A DNA stretch of 64,000 bases. Source: Tillandsia leiboldiana. Its lineage: Eukaryota > Streptophyta > Magnoliopsida > Poales > Bromeliaceae. The position numbers and the translations under genes were made by a program. Numbering within the stretch: position 1 is the first letter of the stretch; the number at the start of each line of letters is the position of its first letter. The notes under the pieces are model-generated. The model worked only from the letters and a program-made list of their open reading frames with translations. It did no database searches and was not told the origin of the DNA. This document shows positions 11,338 through 21,937 of this stretch, piece after piece. The stretch is taken from assembly GCA_029204045.2 (NCBI GenBank), contig CM055074.1, forward strand, positions 21,141,471-21,205,470. The letters are read 5' to 3'.

Positions 11338-12868
11338 AATTTCGTGACAAAACCCAAAAATACAAAAAACGCTCAAGACACTCATCTTATACCAAAAAAT
11401 CGAAACTCAATGTCATCACCAAAACATTGACTTTCTTTACGTGAAAGATCCAATAAACAAAAATTACATTTGAACCAGTCTTAGAACAAACTCTATGACT
11501 TAGGACTTGGAGTCTTAAAGTGATGTAGATCCTGCAAAACAAAACTCCAAACAAATCAACAGTCAGTTGTTAGAAATTAAATGTAAATCCTACATTTGAT
11601 TCGTCCTTTTGGTTCTTTTTGTTTTTCGGCTCCTTTTTCATCATCTCCCCCTATCTCGATGATCTCATCTCCGTCTCCCCCTATCTCGATGATCTCATCT
11701 CCGTCATTTCTCTTCTCCCCCTTTTTGTCACAAATTGTCAAACAGTGAACATACTAGACAAAAGGAAATAACTAACAGCATTAGTTTATAGAGAAAGAGA
11801 GATAAAAGCTCAGTTCCGGTATATAACAAAAATGCAGATTGTGTACCGGTAGTCGAAAGCAAAAATCAAATAATTTCTTGAAACAAATCCAGATTTTGAA
11901 TTACTGATTTGTATACCATCAAGAAATCCATTTAAGTGCTTTGAAAAACAATAAATTCACATAGATGTCATTCAATCCAATTAATTATAAAAATTAAAAA
12001 GATTTACTCCAAAATCATGAAAAATAAAGATAAAACATTATAAACCGTTTTTCATGTTATATTCGTCAAACATAAGTCATCAAAAATAATCTTGAGATCA
12101 AAAATCTATCAAGATGTAACGGATTTACAAAGATGACTTACAGAGATTTTCAAATGACATTAATTTTGAATTTTACCCTTCTAAATTGAGATAAGTATTA
12201 AAATACCTAAGGGTGGCTCTTTGAGCATCTTTTAACTATCCCACCTTATACCAACCAGGAGATTGTTCAAAATATAAGAACTTTGAATATGAATCTCCGA
12301 ATGCTTCAACTAAAAATTTCAAGAAAATATTTTTCAAGCATCAAAACATGTGGTAGCTTCACACACAGACCGGACGACCGGGGTGGCAGCTCTTTCCAAC
12401 ATGTGGTGGTAGTTTTCACACTCCTTTCGGATGTAACTCTTTCCACATCTTATGCAATTCATTTTATTACCCTTGTAAGAAAATACAATCTCTTATGTGA
12501 AAGAATTAAATCCCAAATTTTAGTCTATCGGTTGTCTCATGTTTATCACAAAGAACTCACACAACCGAGATAGATTAATCATCTAAAGATCACACATGAT
12601 TACTAAAATTTGATGAATATAATTATCAAAACTCTTATAATAAAGTATCTTCAAGAATTATGATTATAGAGTAAAGTTGATAATTCATATAAAATTAAAT
12701 TGGAGTGATTGACAGTGAAACCCTTTTTATCCAATGCACTTGTTCGTTAAAACCCTTTTGTTTAAAAACAAAACATAAAAACAAAGAGCATTGAAAACAT
12801 GTAATGCAGAGATTCAGAAAAATATGAAAGGAAAACCAATCAAAGCATTACATACAGTCATAAGCTAA
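11338..12868 (-). other. Noncoding remainder of gag-only element
   Basis: No coding sequence is seen. It holds an exact 30-bp tandem duplication (11645-11704, on the - strand with a GGGGGAG core), a secondary purine tract (CTCCCCCTTTTTGTCAC near 11716) that matches sequence after env in the SIRE-like copies, and two conserved post-pol blocks between about 12205 and 12445. The deletion that created this element therefore removed pol and env but kept flanking noncoding segments. Confidence 0.75.
11645..11704. repeat. 30-bp direct duplication
   Basis: Two exact, adjacent 30-bp copies beginning CTCCCCCTATCTCGATG (11645 and 11675). Confidence 0.9.
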
Positions 12869-14828
12869 TTAGAACTTAAGACAAGGAAAGATATCACCTT
12901 TCCGAATCCAAAATCGTCGAATTTTGGGTTGTCTTGATTCATTGTGGTTGGGAGATGATAGCTTTGACTGTTGATCCACCTTAGGTCTTTGCCTCGCAGT
13001 GATCCACTTGAATGATTGATGTTGCGGCTCGGACCTTTGGTGGGTTGAGTGAACTCCTTTGACTTGATGAGTCTTTTGATTCCGTTGAGTTCGCTCCGTA
13101 GTTGAAGTTGTCGAAGAATTCCTCTTTCTCTTTTTCGGGCACGACTTCATCAAGTGTCCTCCAAGTCCACATTGGTGACAAGTTTTTCTTTTCAATTTAG
13201 TTGTGGAACTTGAAGCCTTCACAGTTTGGTTCTTTTTAAATCCCAAACCAACCTTGCTTGTTTGACCTAATCCGAATATACAATCAAATTTCTTGGAACC
13301 GGTTGAAAGCCTTTGTATGTCGGATTTAAGTTGATGAACTTGCTTGGTCAAGGCTTGGTTGGTGACATGAATTTCATCAAACTGTTTTTCTAGAAAATCA
13401 ATCTTGTTAATGTGGGAATTAACGATCGTTTCCGATTGATTTATCTTTTCTTGGAGGATTTTATTATTATCCAATAAAAACTCTCGTTCCTCCTCGAGAT
13501 CATGAAGATTGATCTTTAAAGCATGATTCTCGTCTTGAATCTCAAGTCGTTGCTTCCTCAACTTCGTAATATGTTTGGCCATCTTCTTTGATCCGTAAGA
13601 AGTTGTTGATATGCCTCAACGAGTTCTTCTTCGTCCGACTCCCCCTCACTTGATGACTCTCCGCCGGATGTTGATGTTTCATGCAAAATCAAAGGAATAG
13701 AGTCAGTGATTAAAGATGATAAGCAAACATTAGAAGAGGGAATATGAGAGGCATGAAAAGCAACAACTTTTTCCTCTTTACTTGAGGTCAATTCATTAGA
13801 AGTAGAATCGTCCCAAGTTTTCGCTTGCAAAGCCTTCTTTATATATGATTTCGGAGAAGGACAATTCGTTGAAATATGGCCGTAGCCTTTGCATCTATAA
13901 CATTGGATTTCCCCTTCGAAATCATCTTTTTCTTTTTCTTTAGAAGGTTTTGCAAAGCCTTTGAGGTTAGAGGATTTAGAACCCGATGATCCTTTAGATG
14001 GTTTCGTGGATGAAGATCCATCGGTTCGATTCTTCCAAAATTTCCGACGAAATTTCTTTACGATCCGCGCCAATTGTTCTTCAAAATCGGCAAAAGAGAT
14101 TTCATCGTCGGAACTTGATTCGCTATCTTCTTCCTTTGTTGATTTGAATGCAATACCTGTAAGCTTAGAAGAAGACTTGGAAGAAACTTGATTAGTAGGA
14201 AAAGTCATTTCATAAGTTTGCAAAGCACCTACTAATTCCTCTACTCTCATCTCATCCGGATGACTAACGGTTTCAATGGCGGTAACCTTTGCCCTAAACC
14301 GTTCCGGAAGAGTCCGAAGTATCTTTCTTACAATTTTCGACTCTCGGATCTTTTCTCCTAAATTAGCACAAGTATTGATTACATCTTGAAGTCTAGTGTA
14401 ATAATCTGTAAACAATTCATGCTCTTCCATATGAATAGAGTCAAATTGACTTGTAAGCATCTTGAGCTTTTGAATTTTTACAAGATTAGTACCCTCATGT
14501 GTAATTTTGAGAATATCCCAAATTTCCTTCGCGGTTTCACACGCGGAAATTCGTGTGAACTCAGTCGAGGAAAGAGAATTAAATAAAGCGTTCATACCTT
14601 TCCCATTGTAAGAAAACTTTCGAATTCCTCTTTGGACCATCTAGAGCGAGGTTTTGGGGTAGTAGAATTTTCTACTTCCTCAGTTGGATGCACCCAACCG
14701 TATTCCACGGTTTGCCATACCCGCTTATCAATTGCGATGAGAAAGGCTCTCATCCGCACTTTCCAATACGCATAATTGGTCCCATCAAAAAGATGAGGTC
14801 TATAAATATTACCACTTCCACCGAACAT
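12869..14828 (-). pseudogene. gag: gag of non-autonomous copia element (two frameshifts)
   Basis: The first ATG after the PBS is at 14828. The N-terminal part has the copia gag motif YRPHLFDGTNYAYWKVRMR, then a one-base frameshift near 14615 before NGKGMNALFNSL. The next frame has the retrotransposon gag core (TAKEIWDILKITHEGT, ILRTLPERF), Ser-rich linkers, a CCHC knuckle CYRCKGYGHISTNC (about 13900) and an acidic tail. A second one-base frameshift near 13585 leads into a coiled-coil-like segment and a second knuckle CHQCGLGGHLMKSC (about 13150). Gag forms the particle and its knuckles bind element RNA. The full frame would be about 650 residues. Two small lesions suggest recent loss of function. 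A fresh ATG at 13582 could start the last part on its own. Confidence 0.9.
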
Positions 14829-14848
14829 GATAGATAAACCTAAAACCC

Positions 14849-14860
14849 GCTCTGATACCA
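14849..14860 (-). promoter_or_regulatory. Primer-binding site, initiator tRNA-Met
   Basis: The - strand reads TGGTATCAGAGC, two bases after the 5' LTR. It matches the complement of the 3' end of plant initiator tRNA-Met and fixes the orientation of the element. Confidence 0.95.
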
Positions 14861-14862
14861 CT

Positions 14863-16129
14863 TGTAGGTTTTTATATATTTAAGGATCCACAAGGATCTA
14901 AATAGGTACTATCAAACAACTAGAGGGGGGGGGGGGTGAATAGGTGTAATACTTATAAAACCAATCTCAGTGCAAAATAAAAACCAATGCGAAAAATAAA
15001 AATAGCACACCGAGATATACGTGGAAACTCCAATCCAGGAGAAAAACCACGGGACCAACACGCAATAACAATCCACTAAGAAAAGAAGAATAACAAGGTG
15101 ATTACCGACTCCACGGACTCAACCCCTCCTTCAACTTCTTCGGATCTTGCGCTCACCGATTGCACGTCCACTGCACACGTTCGAATCCACGAACGCCACT
15201 CGAATCCACGAGCACACGTTTCGAATCCACGAAACGCCTTCAACACACCGAATCCACGATGCCATGTCGAATCCACGATGCAAACTCAGCCGATAAGAAT
15301 ATTGGCTTCAATGGTGATCCTTTGCTTAGATTATCATTGAGGAACCGTAGAAGGAATCTCTAAGCAAAGACTAGATCAATTCGACAAAAGATAGATCTTG
15401 GAAGAGCCGTCGAATTGACCTAAAAGAGGCTAAAAAGAAGAACGATAAAAACCTAGCCTCTAGGGTTGCTCTCAAGTGTTTTCTTAATTAGTCGGTAGTT
15501 CTTGAGAAACCCTAAATGTCTATTTATAGTTTAGAAACCTTTGGAAAGAGATAAGCATCAAAAACTGACTTAACAGAAATTTTCCCGCACGACGGTCCGG
15601 ACTGGATTGGCTGATCCGGACTGTCGTCTTTTTTTCAGCAATTCCTGAAAAAACAAGGTTCGGGGTCCGGACTGAAATGCCTGATTCGGACTGTTCATAC
15701 ATCTCAGCAAAAACCCATGTTCGGGATCCGGATCAGAAATGGCTAGGATCCGGACTGGATTTGCGTATGAACAAACACCGTTCGGGATCCGGACTGCCGT
15801 GCCTGATCTGGATCCTGAACATGTCCCATGTCCAGTTTTTGATTTTTATGCAATTAAAAATTCATCCAAGTGTTTCTAAACTACTCAAATGTATTCGGAT
15901 CACCAAAATTATTTAGTTAAACGCACCTGATCAATCCGAATCCATTTTCCTTGAGATTGATGTATATGATCCACAATTCTTCAACTTCAATCTTCAAGAC
16001 TCAAAACACTGAGTGTCAACTTGAGATCTTGTTGAATCTTCTCCGAGTCTTCAATTGCTGATTGACAATTTGATCACTTCAAGACTCCGACTCAACTCAC
16101 GAAATATTCCAACACAAAAAGGCGTAACA
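14863..16129 (-). repeat. 5' LTR of gag-only element
   Basis: This LTR of 1267 bp pairs with 10061-11322, with few differences. On the - strand it contains a U3 TCCGGA/GATCCGGATC array (about 15596-15814), a TATA box (complement TATTTATA, 15521-15528) and the hairpin array (15178-15280). It ends beside TSD AGTCT. Confidence 0.95.
15178..15280 (-). other. Hairpin array with UGGAUU loops (second LTR copy)
   Basis: The five units correspond to 10371-10473, with cores at 15184, 15203, 15224, 15251 and 15270. The last unit has C-to-T changes in both arms that weaken its stem, typical of methylated-CpG decay. The loop sequence is unchanged in all five. Confidence 0.78.
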
Positions 16130-16134
16130 AGTCT
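16130..16134. other. TSD AGTCT, right copy
   Basis: Matches 10056-10060 exactly and marks the right end of the gag-only element. Confidence 0.95.
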
Positions 16135-16489
16135 AGGTATGATTAATGATTCAACAGTCGTAAAGTCTTTTCAGAAATTGCCTCATGCCACCCCGACTCC
16201 TCCGCGTGGCAAGAAACCGTCAGTCGGTACTTCTGCTTCACCCTCAAAGCAAGTACCCATGTCATATGATGAAGCGTCTGTAACCTCAATTTATAAGAAG
16301 CAGCAAAGGTTATCGTTTGAACAAGAGCAGCTCACAAAAGAACAGAAGCGCATCTCTGATGAGCTTGAAATCATTACTGCAGCCCAAATCACTTTGACAA
16401 AGAAACTCACTTCAATGAAGAAGTTGGTGAAGAAAATATTCTCAAAGATGGGATGTAGTAGCTCTGAAGACTCAGAGTCTGACGATTGA
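16135..16489 (+). pseudogene. copia-1 env-like ORF, 3' part
   Basis: Taking one TSD copy away, the reading frame of 8961-10060 continues in phase here to a TGA at 16489; the uninterrupted ORF would have had about 484 codons. The segment has a Pro/Ser-rich stretch, then a Lys/Glu/Gln-rich heptad-like region (IYKKQQRLSFEQEQLTKEQK) predicted to form a coiled coil, and an acidic end CSSSEDSESDD. Copia-2 ends similarly (CTSSEDSASVDSDSDA). Confidence 0.88.
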
Positions 16490-17142
16490 TTTTCTAATCA
16501 TCTTTCTTTTGCAGGTTTTCATATTAGTTCTTACATTTTTTATCTTTTTGAACTTTTAACTCCCTTTAGTTTTGTATATTTTGGCTAACTTTTAGTGACA
16601 AAAAGGGGGAGAGAGATATGAACAAATGGTACAATTGGTATGAACTTTAGTGAGAACTTTGATTTGAAACCTAGAAGGTAAGTATCACAACAACTTTTGG
16701 TTTTTATTGAATGCATGCATGCCTCAGCTAACTATTTGACTAACTATTTGGGCATGTAATATTACTAACAAGTTGTTTGATGACTAACATGCTTATGACA
16801 TTTGGAATTTATTGCTTAGAAGATATGTCTATCTCTGATTGGTATTTTAATACATATCTGATTCTATAAATGTCATGGTGAGTATAAACTTCATCTCTCT
16901 GGTTGGTTTTTGAATGTTAAATTCTTGAGGTATCTAACGATTTCTCTTGTCAAGAATTATTTCTTTTGCAGAGAGTACAGATGTCTAAGTCTAGAGTCTG
17001 TTTTAGAGTTTATCTCATGTATTCATTTTTATTTGGATCTCTATTGTAAATTTTTGTTGTATGGTGATAGCAACAAAATTATCTTTTTGAATTTTCTTTT
17101 AGTGGATCTTTATTTTGTCATGAAACCGCCAAAGGGGGAGAT
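16490..17142 (+). other. copia-1 post-env spacer and polypurine tract
   Basis: No gene is seen. A secondary purine tract follows GTGACAAAAAGGGGGAGAG (about 16594-16612); the same sequence occurs after env in copia-2 (near 61025, complement). The functional PPT, CCGCCAAAGGGGGAGAT, ends at 17142 directly before the LTR. Confidence 0.8.
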
Positions 17143-17299
17143 TGTGAAGGAATTTGTTTTGGCGTATTTCGTGAAAGTGGTTAAGTCTTGAAGATTGAAG
17201 ATGAAGATGTTTGGATCATATACCTCAATCTCAAGAAAGAAGAATTCAAAAGGATCAGGTACGTTTAACTAAATAAGTTTGGTGATCCGAATACTTCTT
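17143..17299 (+). repeat. copia-1 3' LTR, first part
   Basis: Begins TGTGAAGGAATTTG after the PPT and matches the start of the copia-2 LTR (complement at 60259-60415). It is interrupted at CCGAATACTTCTT by the solo LTR and resumes at 19819. Confidence 0.9.
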
Positions 17300-18430
17300 T
17301 GTAGAGTCATGGCGTTCCCTTGCCCTTGTGTACCTCCCTTTTATGTTGACGGGACTGATAAGTAAACTTTCCACCGTTTTCTGCAATGGACTGACCGGGG
17401 CCGCCAGTATTTTTCTGCGATTGAGCTCGAAGAACGGAGGGCGGCAAAGCGAACGGATTCGGATTCCGATTTACGGATCTCCCGAAATAGGGGTCAAAGC
17501 GTTTGCCTTTGAGTGGCGCATCGGAATCCGTGTTAAGTGGCCGGCACGTTCTTCGAGGCGATCGGACGGGGAAACTGCTGTGATCGGAATTCTCATCTGT
17601 TTATGGCACTGGGTTATTTTATTTTTGTGGGGATACTTCGACCTTCCGGTTTTCCATCTTGGGTCCTAACCGAATGTTTTCAGTTGATTAAGGAGGGGTT
17701 GAAATTCGAGAAATTCTGGGCTGGTTGTCGGGACTTGCGGATAATTTTTGGTGTTAGAGCTCGCAAAACGGTGAACGGAGACGCGATCGGATTCGAATTC
17801 CGACTCCCGGATCTCCCAGAATAAATTTTTGAAGTTTGGGCCCCTTTCAGGGTGCTCCGGGATCCGTGCGAGCGATTGACACGCTTTTCGGGACAATCTT
17901 AGCCGTCGGTTTTTATTTCGGTTAATTTAGGGTTTTTCCCTTGACGGCTAGGGTTTAAGGCGGCCCTGTTAAGAAAGGGAAGGGGAAAATAAAATCCCAA
18001 TCCATATTTCCTCTCTTTTCAACCGAGGGCGTGAGGAACCGAGACGGAGACGAGGAGAAGGAAGGACGATCGCACGCCCTGCGGAACCCGGCGAACGAGA
18101 GCGGGACGATCCTCTTCCTTCCTCCCTCACCGGCGAAAACAAGTTCTTTTCGGGCTCAAGGTGGGAGCATCTTAACTGAAGTTTCCACACACTTTCTTCA
18201 CGTTTCAGGTGGGTTGTTATTTTCTTTGTCCTAGCATCTAACTCTATCATGTTGGACGGGGTCAACTCTAAGTGTACTGGGGTTTAATATTGATGGGTGA
18301 TAGCTTATGCATGTTAGTGGGTTCTTTTGCCTTGGTGTTTAGCGTCGGTCTTTGGCAATCATTTTACTTTCGTTATTACATGTTAGCGCGGTACTTTTGA
18401 GCACACGTGTTACCGTTCTTCTTTGGATTA

Positions 18431-18628
18431 TACATGATAGCAGTTATAGCTTACCCTTGTTTATACATGATAGCGGTTACAGTTTACTCTTGTTTATACA
18501 TGATAGCGGTTACAGTTTACTCTTGTTTATACATGATAGCGGTTATAGTTTACTCTTGTTTATACATGATAGCGGTTATAGTTTACTCTTGTTTATACAT
18601 GATAGCAGTTACAGTTTACTCTTGTTTA
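18431..18628 (+). repeat. 33-bp tandem repeat, six copies
   Basis: Six adjacent units start TACATGATAGCRGTTAYAG at 18431, 18464, 18497, 18530, 18563 and 18596; a seventh is degenerate. Because 33 is a multiple of three, they create a repetitive but meaningless open frame. Confidence 0.95.
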
Positions 18629-18751
18629 TACATTATGATGCTGACATGATAACGGTTATGGTTACTTTGCTCGAGGCTGCAGCACGCGCACCCGCGGTTT
18701 GGCCACCGCAAAGGGTGCGCTTTTCCGAAAAAGTGGTCTATGACCCGTGTA

Positions 18752-18883
18752 TACCCACGAGGTGACGTAGTGGGGCCCCTTATTAGTTGTGGGGTTTGAG
18801 GCACCGAGGTGCGAGCATACCCACGAGGTGACGTAGTGGGGCCCCTTATTAGTTGTGGGGTTTGAGGCACCGAGGTGCGTGCG
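18752..18883 (+). repeat. 66-bp tandem duplication
   Basis: Two copies start TACCCACGAGGTGACGTAG at 18752 and 18818, inside the solo LTR. Confidence 0.9.
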
Positions 18884-18889
18884 ATGCGA

Positions 18890-18972
18890 CCCGTCGGTTT
18901 AGTTGTCCGACGTGGTCGGGTTTCTGCAGGTACGGTATGGGCCGTCGGTTTAGTTGTCCGACGTGTCTGGGT
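18890..18972 (+). repeat. Short duplication, CCGTCGGTTTAGTTGTCCGA
   Basis: The 20-mer CCGTCGGTTTAGTTGTCCGA occurs twice about 57 bp apart. Confidence 0.85.
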
Positions 18973-19818
18973 ATTACAGGATATAGGTGTACAGGTTGCC
19001 TTTCCTCCTTGAGAGGGTGGTTGCTCCGGTTATCTTCACGGTTTGTTTTATTATATTCTCCTGCTCTACTATTTTTGCGTCACTGACTTTCCACTTCGTG
19101 ACAGGGTTCAGACGGGGGGGAGATGTAGGCGGTGGTGAGGACGGGACGGGAGCAGCTGGGTCGTTGGGGACCCTGGACTGTATTTCTTCTTTCATTCTTG
19201 CATTTCATTTACGTTGTAGTTATGTGAGAGGTTCTCGATACCCTCGTGGGGTCGGCGTGGATGTCGGTACGAGTTGCATTTATTTATCCTCCTATGCGTT
19301 ACTCTTCCTTTTAGCCAAAGAAAAGATTGCGAAAACCGTTTTTTAAAATCTAAGTGTCGTGTGGGCACTGGTTTCAAAACTCTGTGGATTTATGGATTGC
19401 GAAATGGATTTCAAAACTTGGGTGTCGGGTAGGAACCATTTTCAAAACCTTGTGGTTTTATGCTGACTTCGAAACTCGCTTTCAAAACGAAAGCGCCGGG
19501 TAGGCGCTCTTTTAAAAACTGTGGATTTATCCTTTCCAAATTGATCGGCCATACGTTTTTAAGTGAATTAGAATGCTGGTGGTACATGAATAATTGTTGT
19601 GATTGAATGGATGTGTATGTTTGGAATATGTACTGAACTCCACGCCGGGCATATACAGGGGAGGCTCCGTCCGTTTACAGAGTGATCCTGTATGTGTGGC
19701 GGGTCTGGGCACGCGCCGGGGAAGAGGGGTTCTCCTTTATCAAAAAAATTTATACGTCAAACGCTTGACTTTTGTGAATCGTTTCCGCTAAAACAAACCC
19801 CCGGGGCGTGACATTCTT

Positions 19819-20946
19819 ATAGTGTAGAAACACTTGGATGGATTTTTAATTGCATAAAAATCAAAAACTGGACATGTAATATGTTCAGGATCCGGATCAG
19901 GGTACTTCAGTCCGGACCCCGAACATAGGTTGGTTCATGCGCAAATCCAGTCCGGAACACCCCTGGCTCAATCCGGACCCCGAACGTGGATTTTGCAGAA
20001 ATCGCATGAACAGTCCGGACCGTGGGTATTTCAGTCCGGACCCCGAACACTGTTTTTTCAGGAATTCTCTGGAAAACAACGACAGTCCGGATCAAGCCAA
20101 ATCCAGTCCGGACCGTCGTGCGGGAAAAAGTTTGTTACAATCAGTTTTTAATTCTTATCCTCTTCCAATGGTTTCTAACCTATTAATTAACCCTAATCTT
20201 ATCTTTTAGGGTAATCCATTTTTAAGTTTTATACTCCAGGAAATGACTGAAAAATATCAACGGAGAAAAACTTAGAAAGATCCACACATATAGAGAAGAA
20301 AGGAAAAACTAGATCTATTCTATGTTTCTTCTTCTATATGGATTAATTTGATTCTAGGTTTTCAAAATCAGATTTTGAGTAGAATTAAGTTAATGAATAC
20401 TTAGATGGTATTTTAGATCTATCTATGATCTAAGTATTCGGCGGATCGTCACCACCAACAAATCAACGATTTTCTCAAAAATCGGCGCGTGGATTCGCGT
20501 GGCCTTGTGGATTCAAGGTGTTACCGCTCTCATGGATTCGGAGCAAGGTACGTTCGTGGATTCGAGACATACTACTTGGTGGAGACCGTGGATTCGGTCA
20601 GACGTCGTGGACTCGACGTTGGACGTCGTGGATTCGGCGTTGGACGCAAATCGTGGATTCGAGACGCGTTGCGGAGCGAGCGGAGAAGATCAACTCGGAG
20701 CGTATGGAAAAAGGTTGAGTCGTGTGTGAGTACGGTATATCACCTTTGTACGTGTTTAATCTTAGTTGATTTCACCGTGTAATCGGTCCCGTATTTTTTT
20801 ACTCCTGGTTTTGGAGTTTTTCCACGTAAAATCTCTGCGTGTTATTTACATTTCCGCATTGGATTTTATTACGCAAAGATTTTTGAGTGTTTATTGTTTA
20901 CACCTATTCACCCCCCTCTAGGTGTTTTTTCCCCTATTTAGATCCA
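19819..20946 (+). repeat. copia-1 3' LTR, second part
   Basis: Resumes the LTR after the solo LTR. It contains a U3 array of TCCGGA palindromes (19889-20113; GATCCGGATC at 19889), a decayed TATA region (CTATTAATTAACCC near 20178) where other copies have CTATAAATAG, the hairpin array (20485-20668) and a terminal region matching the other copia LTRs (CCTATTTAGATCC). The last base is set at a CA near 20946, but the terminus has diverged. Confidence 0.85.
20485..20668 (+). other. Hairpin array with UGGAUU loops (8 units)
   Basis: Cores TGGATT begin at 20490, 20508, 20533, 20557, 20589, 20629 and 20654, with one TGGACT at 20608. Flanking arms pair: GCGCG/CGCGT, CCTTG/CAAGG, GCTC-t-C/G-GAGC, TTCG/CGAG, GACCG/CGGTC, ACGTCG/CGACGT, ACGTCG/CGGCGT (one G-U) and TCG/CGA within an outer CGC/GCG. 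In the sense strand these lie about 300 bases past the TATA region, so they would be in the genomic RNA leader. Confidence 0.82.
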
Positions 20947-21937
20947 TATTTATGTTTGGGGTATAATATATGTGATTGAGGGGCGAGCTTAGTAAGGATA
21001 ATTGTATAATGAATTGCATGAATTAATTGTATTTTGTCATATGACGGTTGCAATAATGGATTTCTGAGATGTCGGAGGTCGGGTGGACCCCGATGGCAGC
21101 ATCAGCATCTATATCAGAGTAGCGCAGCGGTAGCGTGGATGTGTTATCTGCGGATGGGCCACTTTTGTCGCCCGGTGTGAGCAGAGGTTGAGATTGTGCC
21201 CCTTGTGATTGATCTTGATATTTTCAGGCGGACTGAGCGACAACCACTTGCATCGGGCGGATGAGTCTGTGCCGCCCGGTTGAGGGGCGCCACGCAGTGG
21301 ATCGGGTTGTCGCAGGTGTGTTTTCACCACGGCAGTCGGAATTAGAGCATTTTGCATTCCCGCATGGACTAGAGACAGTTAGAGCACTCAGGCTACAGCC
21401 GATGGTGGGGTGGCAGGTTTGGGTTACTTCTGGCATCAGGGTTTGTATCTTTTTGGATACGGAAGCATTTCAGTTAATCGTTAAAAGTGCTTTTGCTTCA
21501 GTGCATGGGTTGTGGTGGGACGGTTAGTACGTGCACGGGAGGTTCAGATTCCGATCATACCTGGCACGTGGAAGAGTGCTGTTGGTCCTGCCGGTGCTGT
21601 GGAGCCCTGGATTTTGCCAGTGGATCTGATGGTCATAACTCAGCTGCGGGACTTTGTTGTGGTACGTGGTTGACTGGCTGACTCGGTATTTCTTTTCGCA
21701 GCGGTTGATTTTGCCGCGAGGACGGATTTCCAGGGGAGCCAGGCCAGGAGGTGTTTGTGTACTGGGACGCCTGAGGGCTTTCTTCGCCCCTATGGTTTGG
21801 ACTTCGCGGGCGAGGTAGACGATTCGCAGTGGATGCGTAGCCTTTTTGGCTGGTGTGGTTGAGGGACCTACGGCGGCGCCGAGACTCGGGGATACCCCCC
21901 CTTTGGTTGCGAGTTCCCGGATGTTTCCCCATCGGAG

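Larger units (their letters stand above)
10061..16129 (-). mobile_element. Non-autonomous gag-only copia element (TR-GAG-like)
   Basis: This is a complete element of 6069 bp on the - strand, with LTRs 10061-11322 and 14863-16129, TG...CA termini and TSD AGTCT. Between the LTRs are a PBS for tRNA-Met, a broken gag with two CCHC knuckles, a noncoding stretch retaining post-pol blocks, and a PPT. There is no protease, integrase, RT or env-like sequence. Elements with LTRs and only gag have been described as TR-GAG. Its LTRs share the TCCGGA array, TATA position and hairpin array with the SIRE-like copies, so I infer it uses their enzymes in trans. It disrupts the env-like ORF of copia-1. Confidence 0.92.
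17300..19813 (+). mobile_element. Gypsy-type solo LTR (2514 bp)
   Basis: It starts TGTAGAGTCATGG and ends GGGGCGTGACA, flanked by the perfect 5-bp TSD TTCTT (17295-17299 and 19814-19818). The copia-2 LTR shows the uninterrupted sequence, which confirms the boundaries. There is no PBS, PPT or internal region, so it is best explained by recombination between two LTRs. Its last ~800 bp resemble the E 5' LTR (38593-39400, complement), while the U3 side differs. It carries three sets of short tandem repeats. Confidence 0.92.
5288..20946 (+). mobile_element. SIRE-like Ty1/copia element copia-1 (5'-truncated by window edge)
   Basis: Order on the + strand: integrase end, reverse transcriptase, RNase H, spacer, env-like ORF, spacer, PPT, 3' LTR. 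The integrase-RT-RNase H order is diagnostic of Ty1/copia, and the env-like ORF after pol is the hallmark of the SIRE/Maximus lineage. Three insertions break it: H in pol (1-5287), a gag-only element in env (10061-16129) and a solo LTR in its 3' LTR (17300-19813). The right end abuts gypsy internal sequence; the exact last base is uncertain by about 10 bp. The 5' LTR, gag and most of integrase lie left of the window. Confidence 0.85.

Noticed and set aside
13558..13582. Separate downstream gene starting at 13582 (- strand)
   Set aside because: The coiled coil and second zinc knuckle continue the gag frame after a one-base frameshift, so it is the end of gag rather than a new gene.
18431..18640. 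Possible CRISPR array
   Set aside because: The repeats are directly adjacent with no unique spacers, and this is a plant retrotransposon LTR.
18352..18765. 137-codon frame with a repeating hydrophobic unit
   Set aside because: It is a by-product of the 33-bp tandem repeat in the solo LTR; length divisible by three keeps the frame open.
20485..20668. Hairpin arrays as a CRISPR array or satellite
   Set aside because: Only the 6-base loop recurs; arms and spacing differ, and the arrays occupy the same position in three LTR types.
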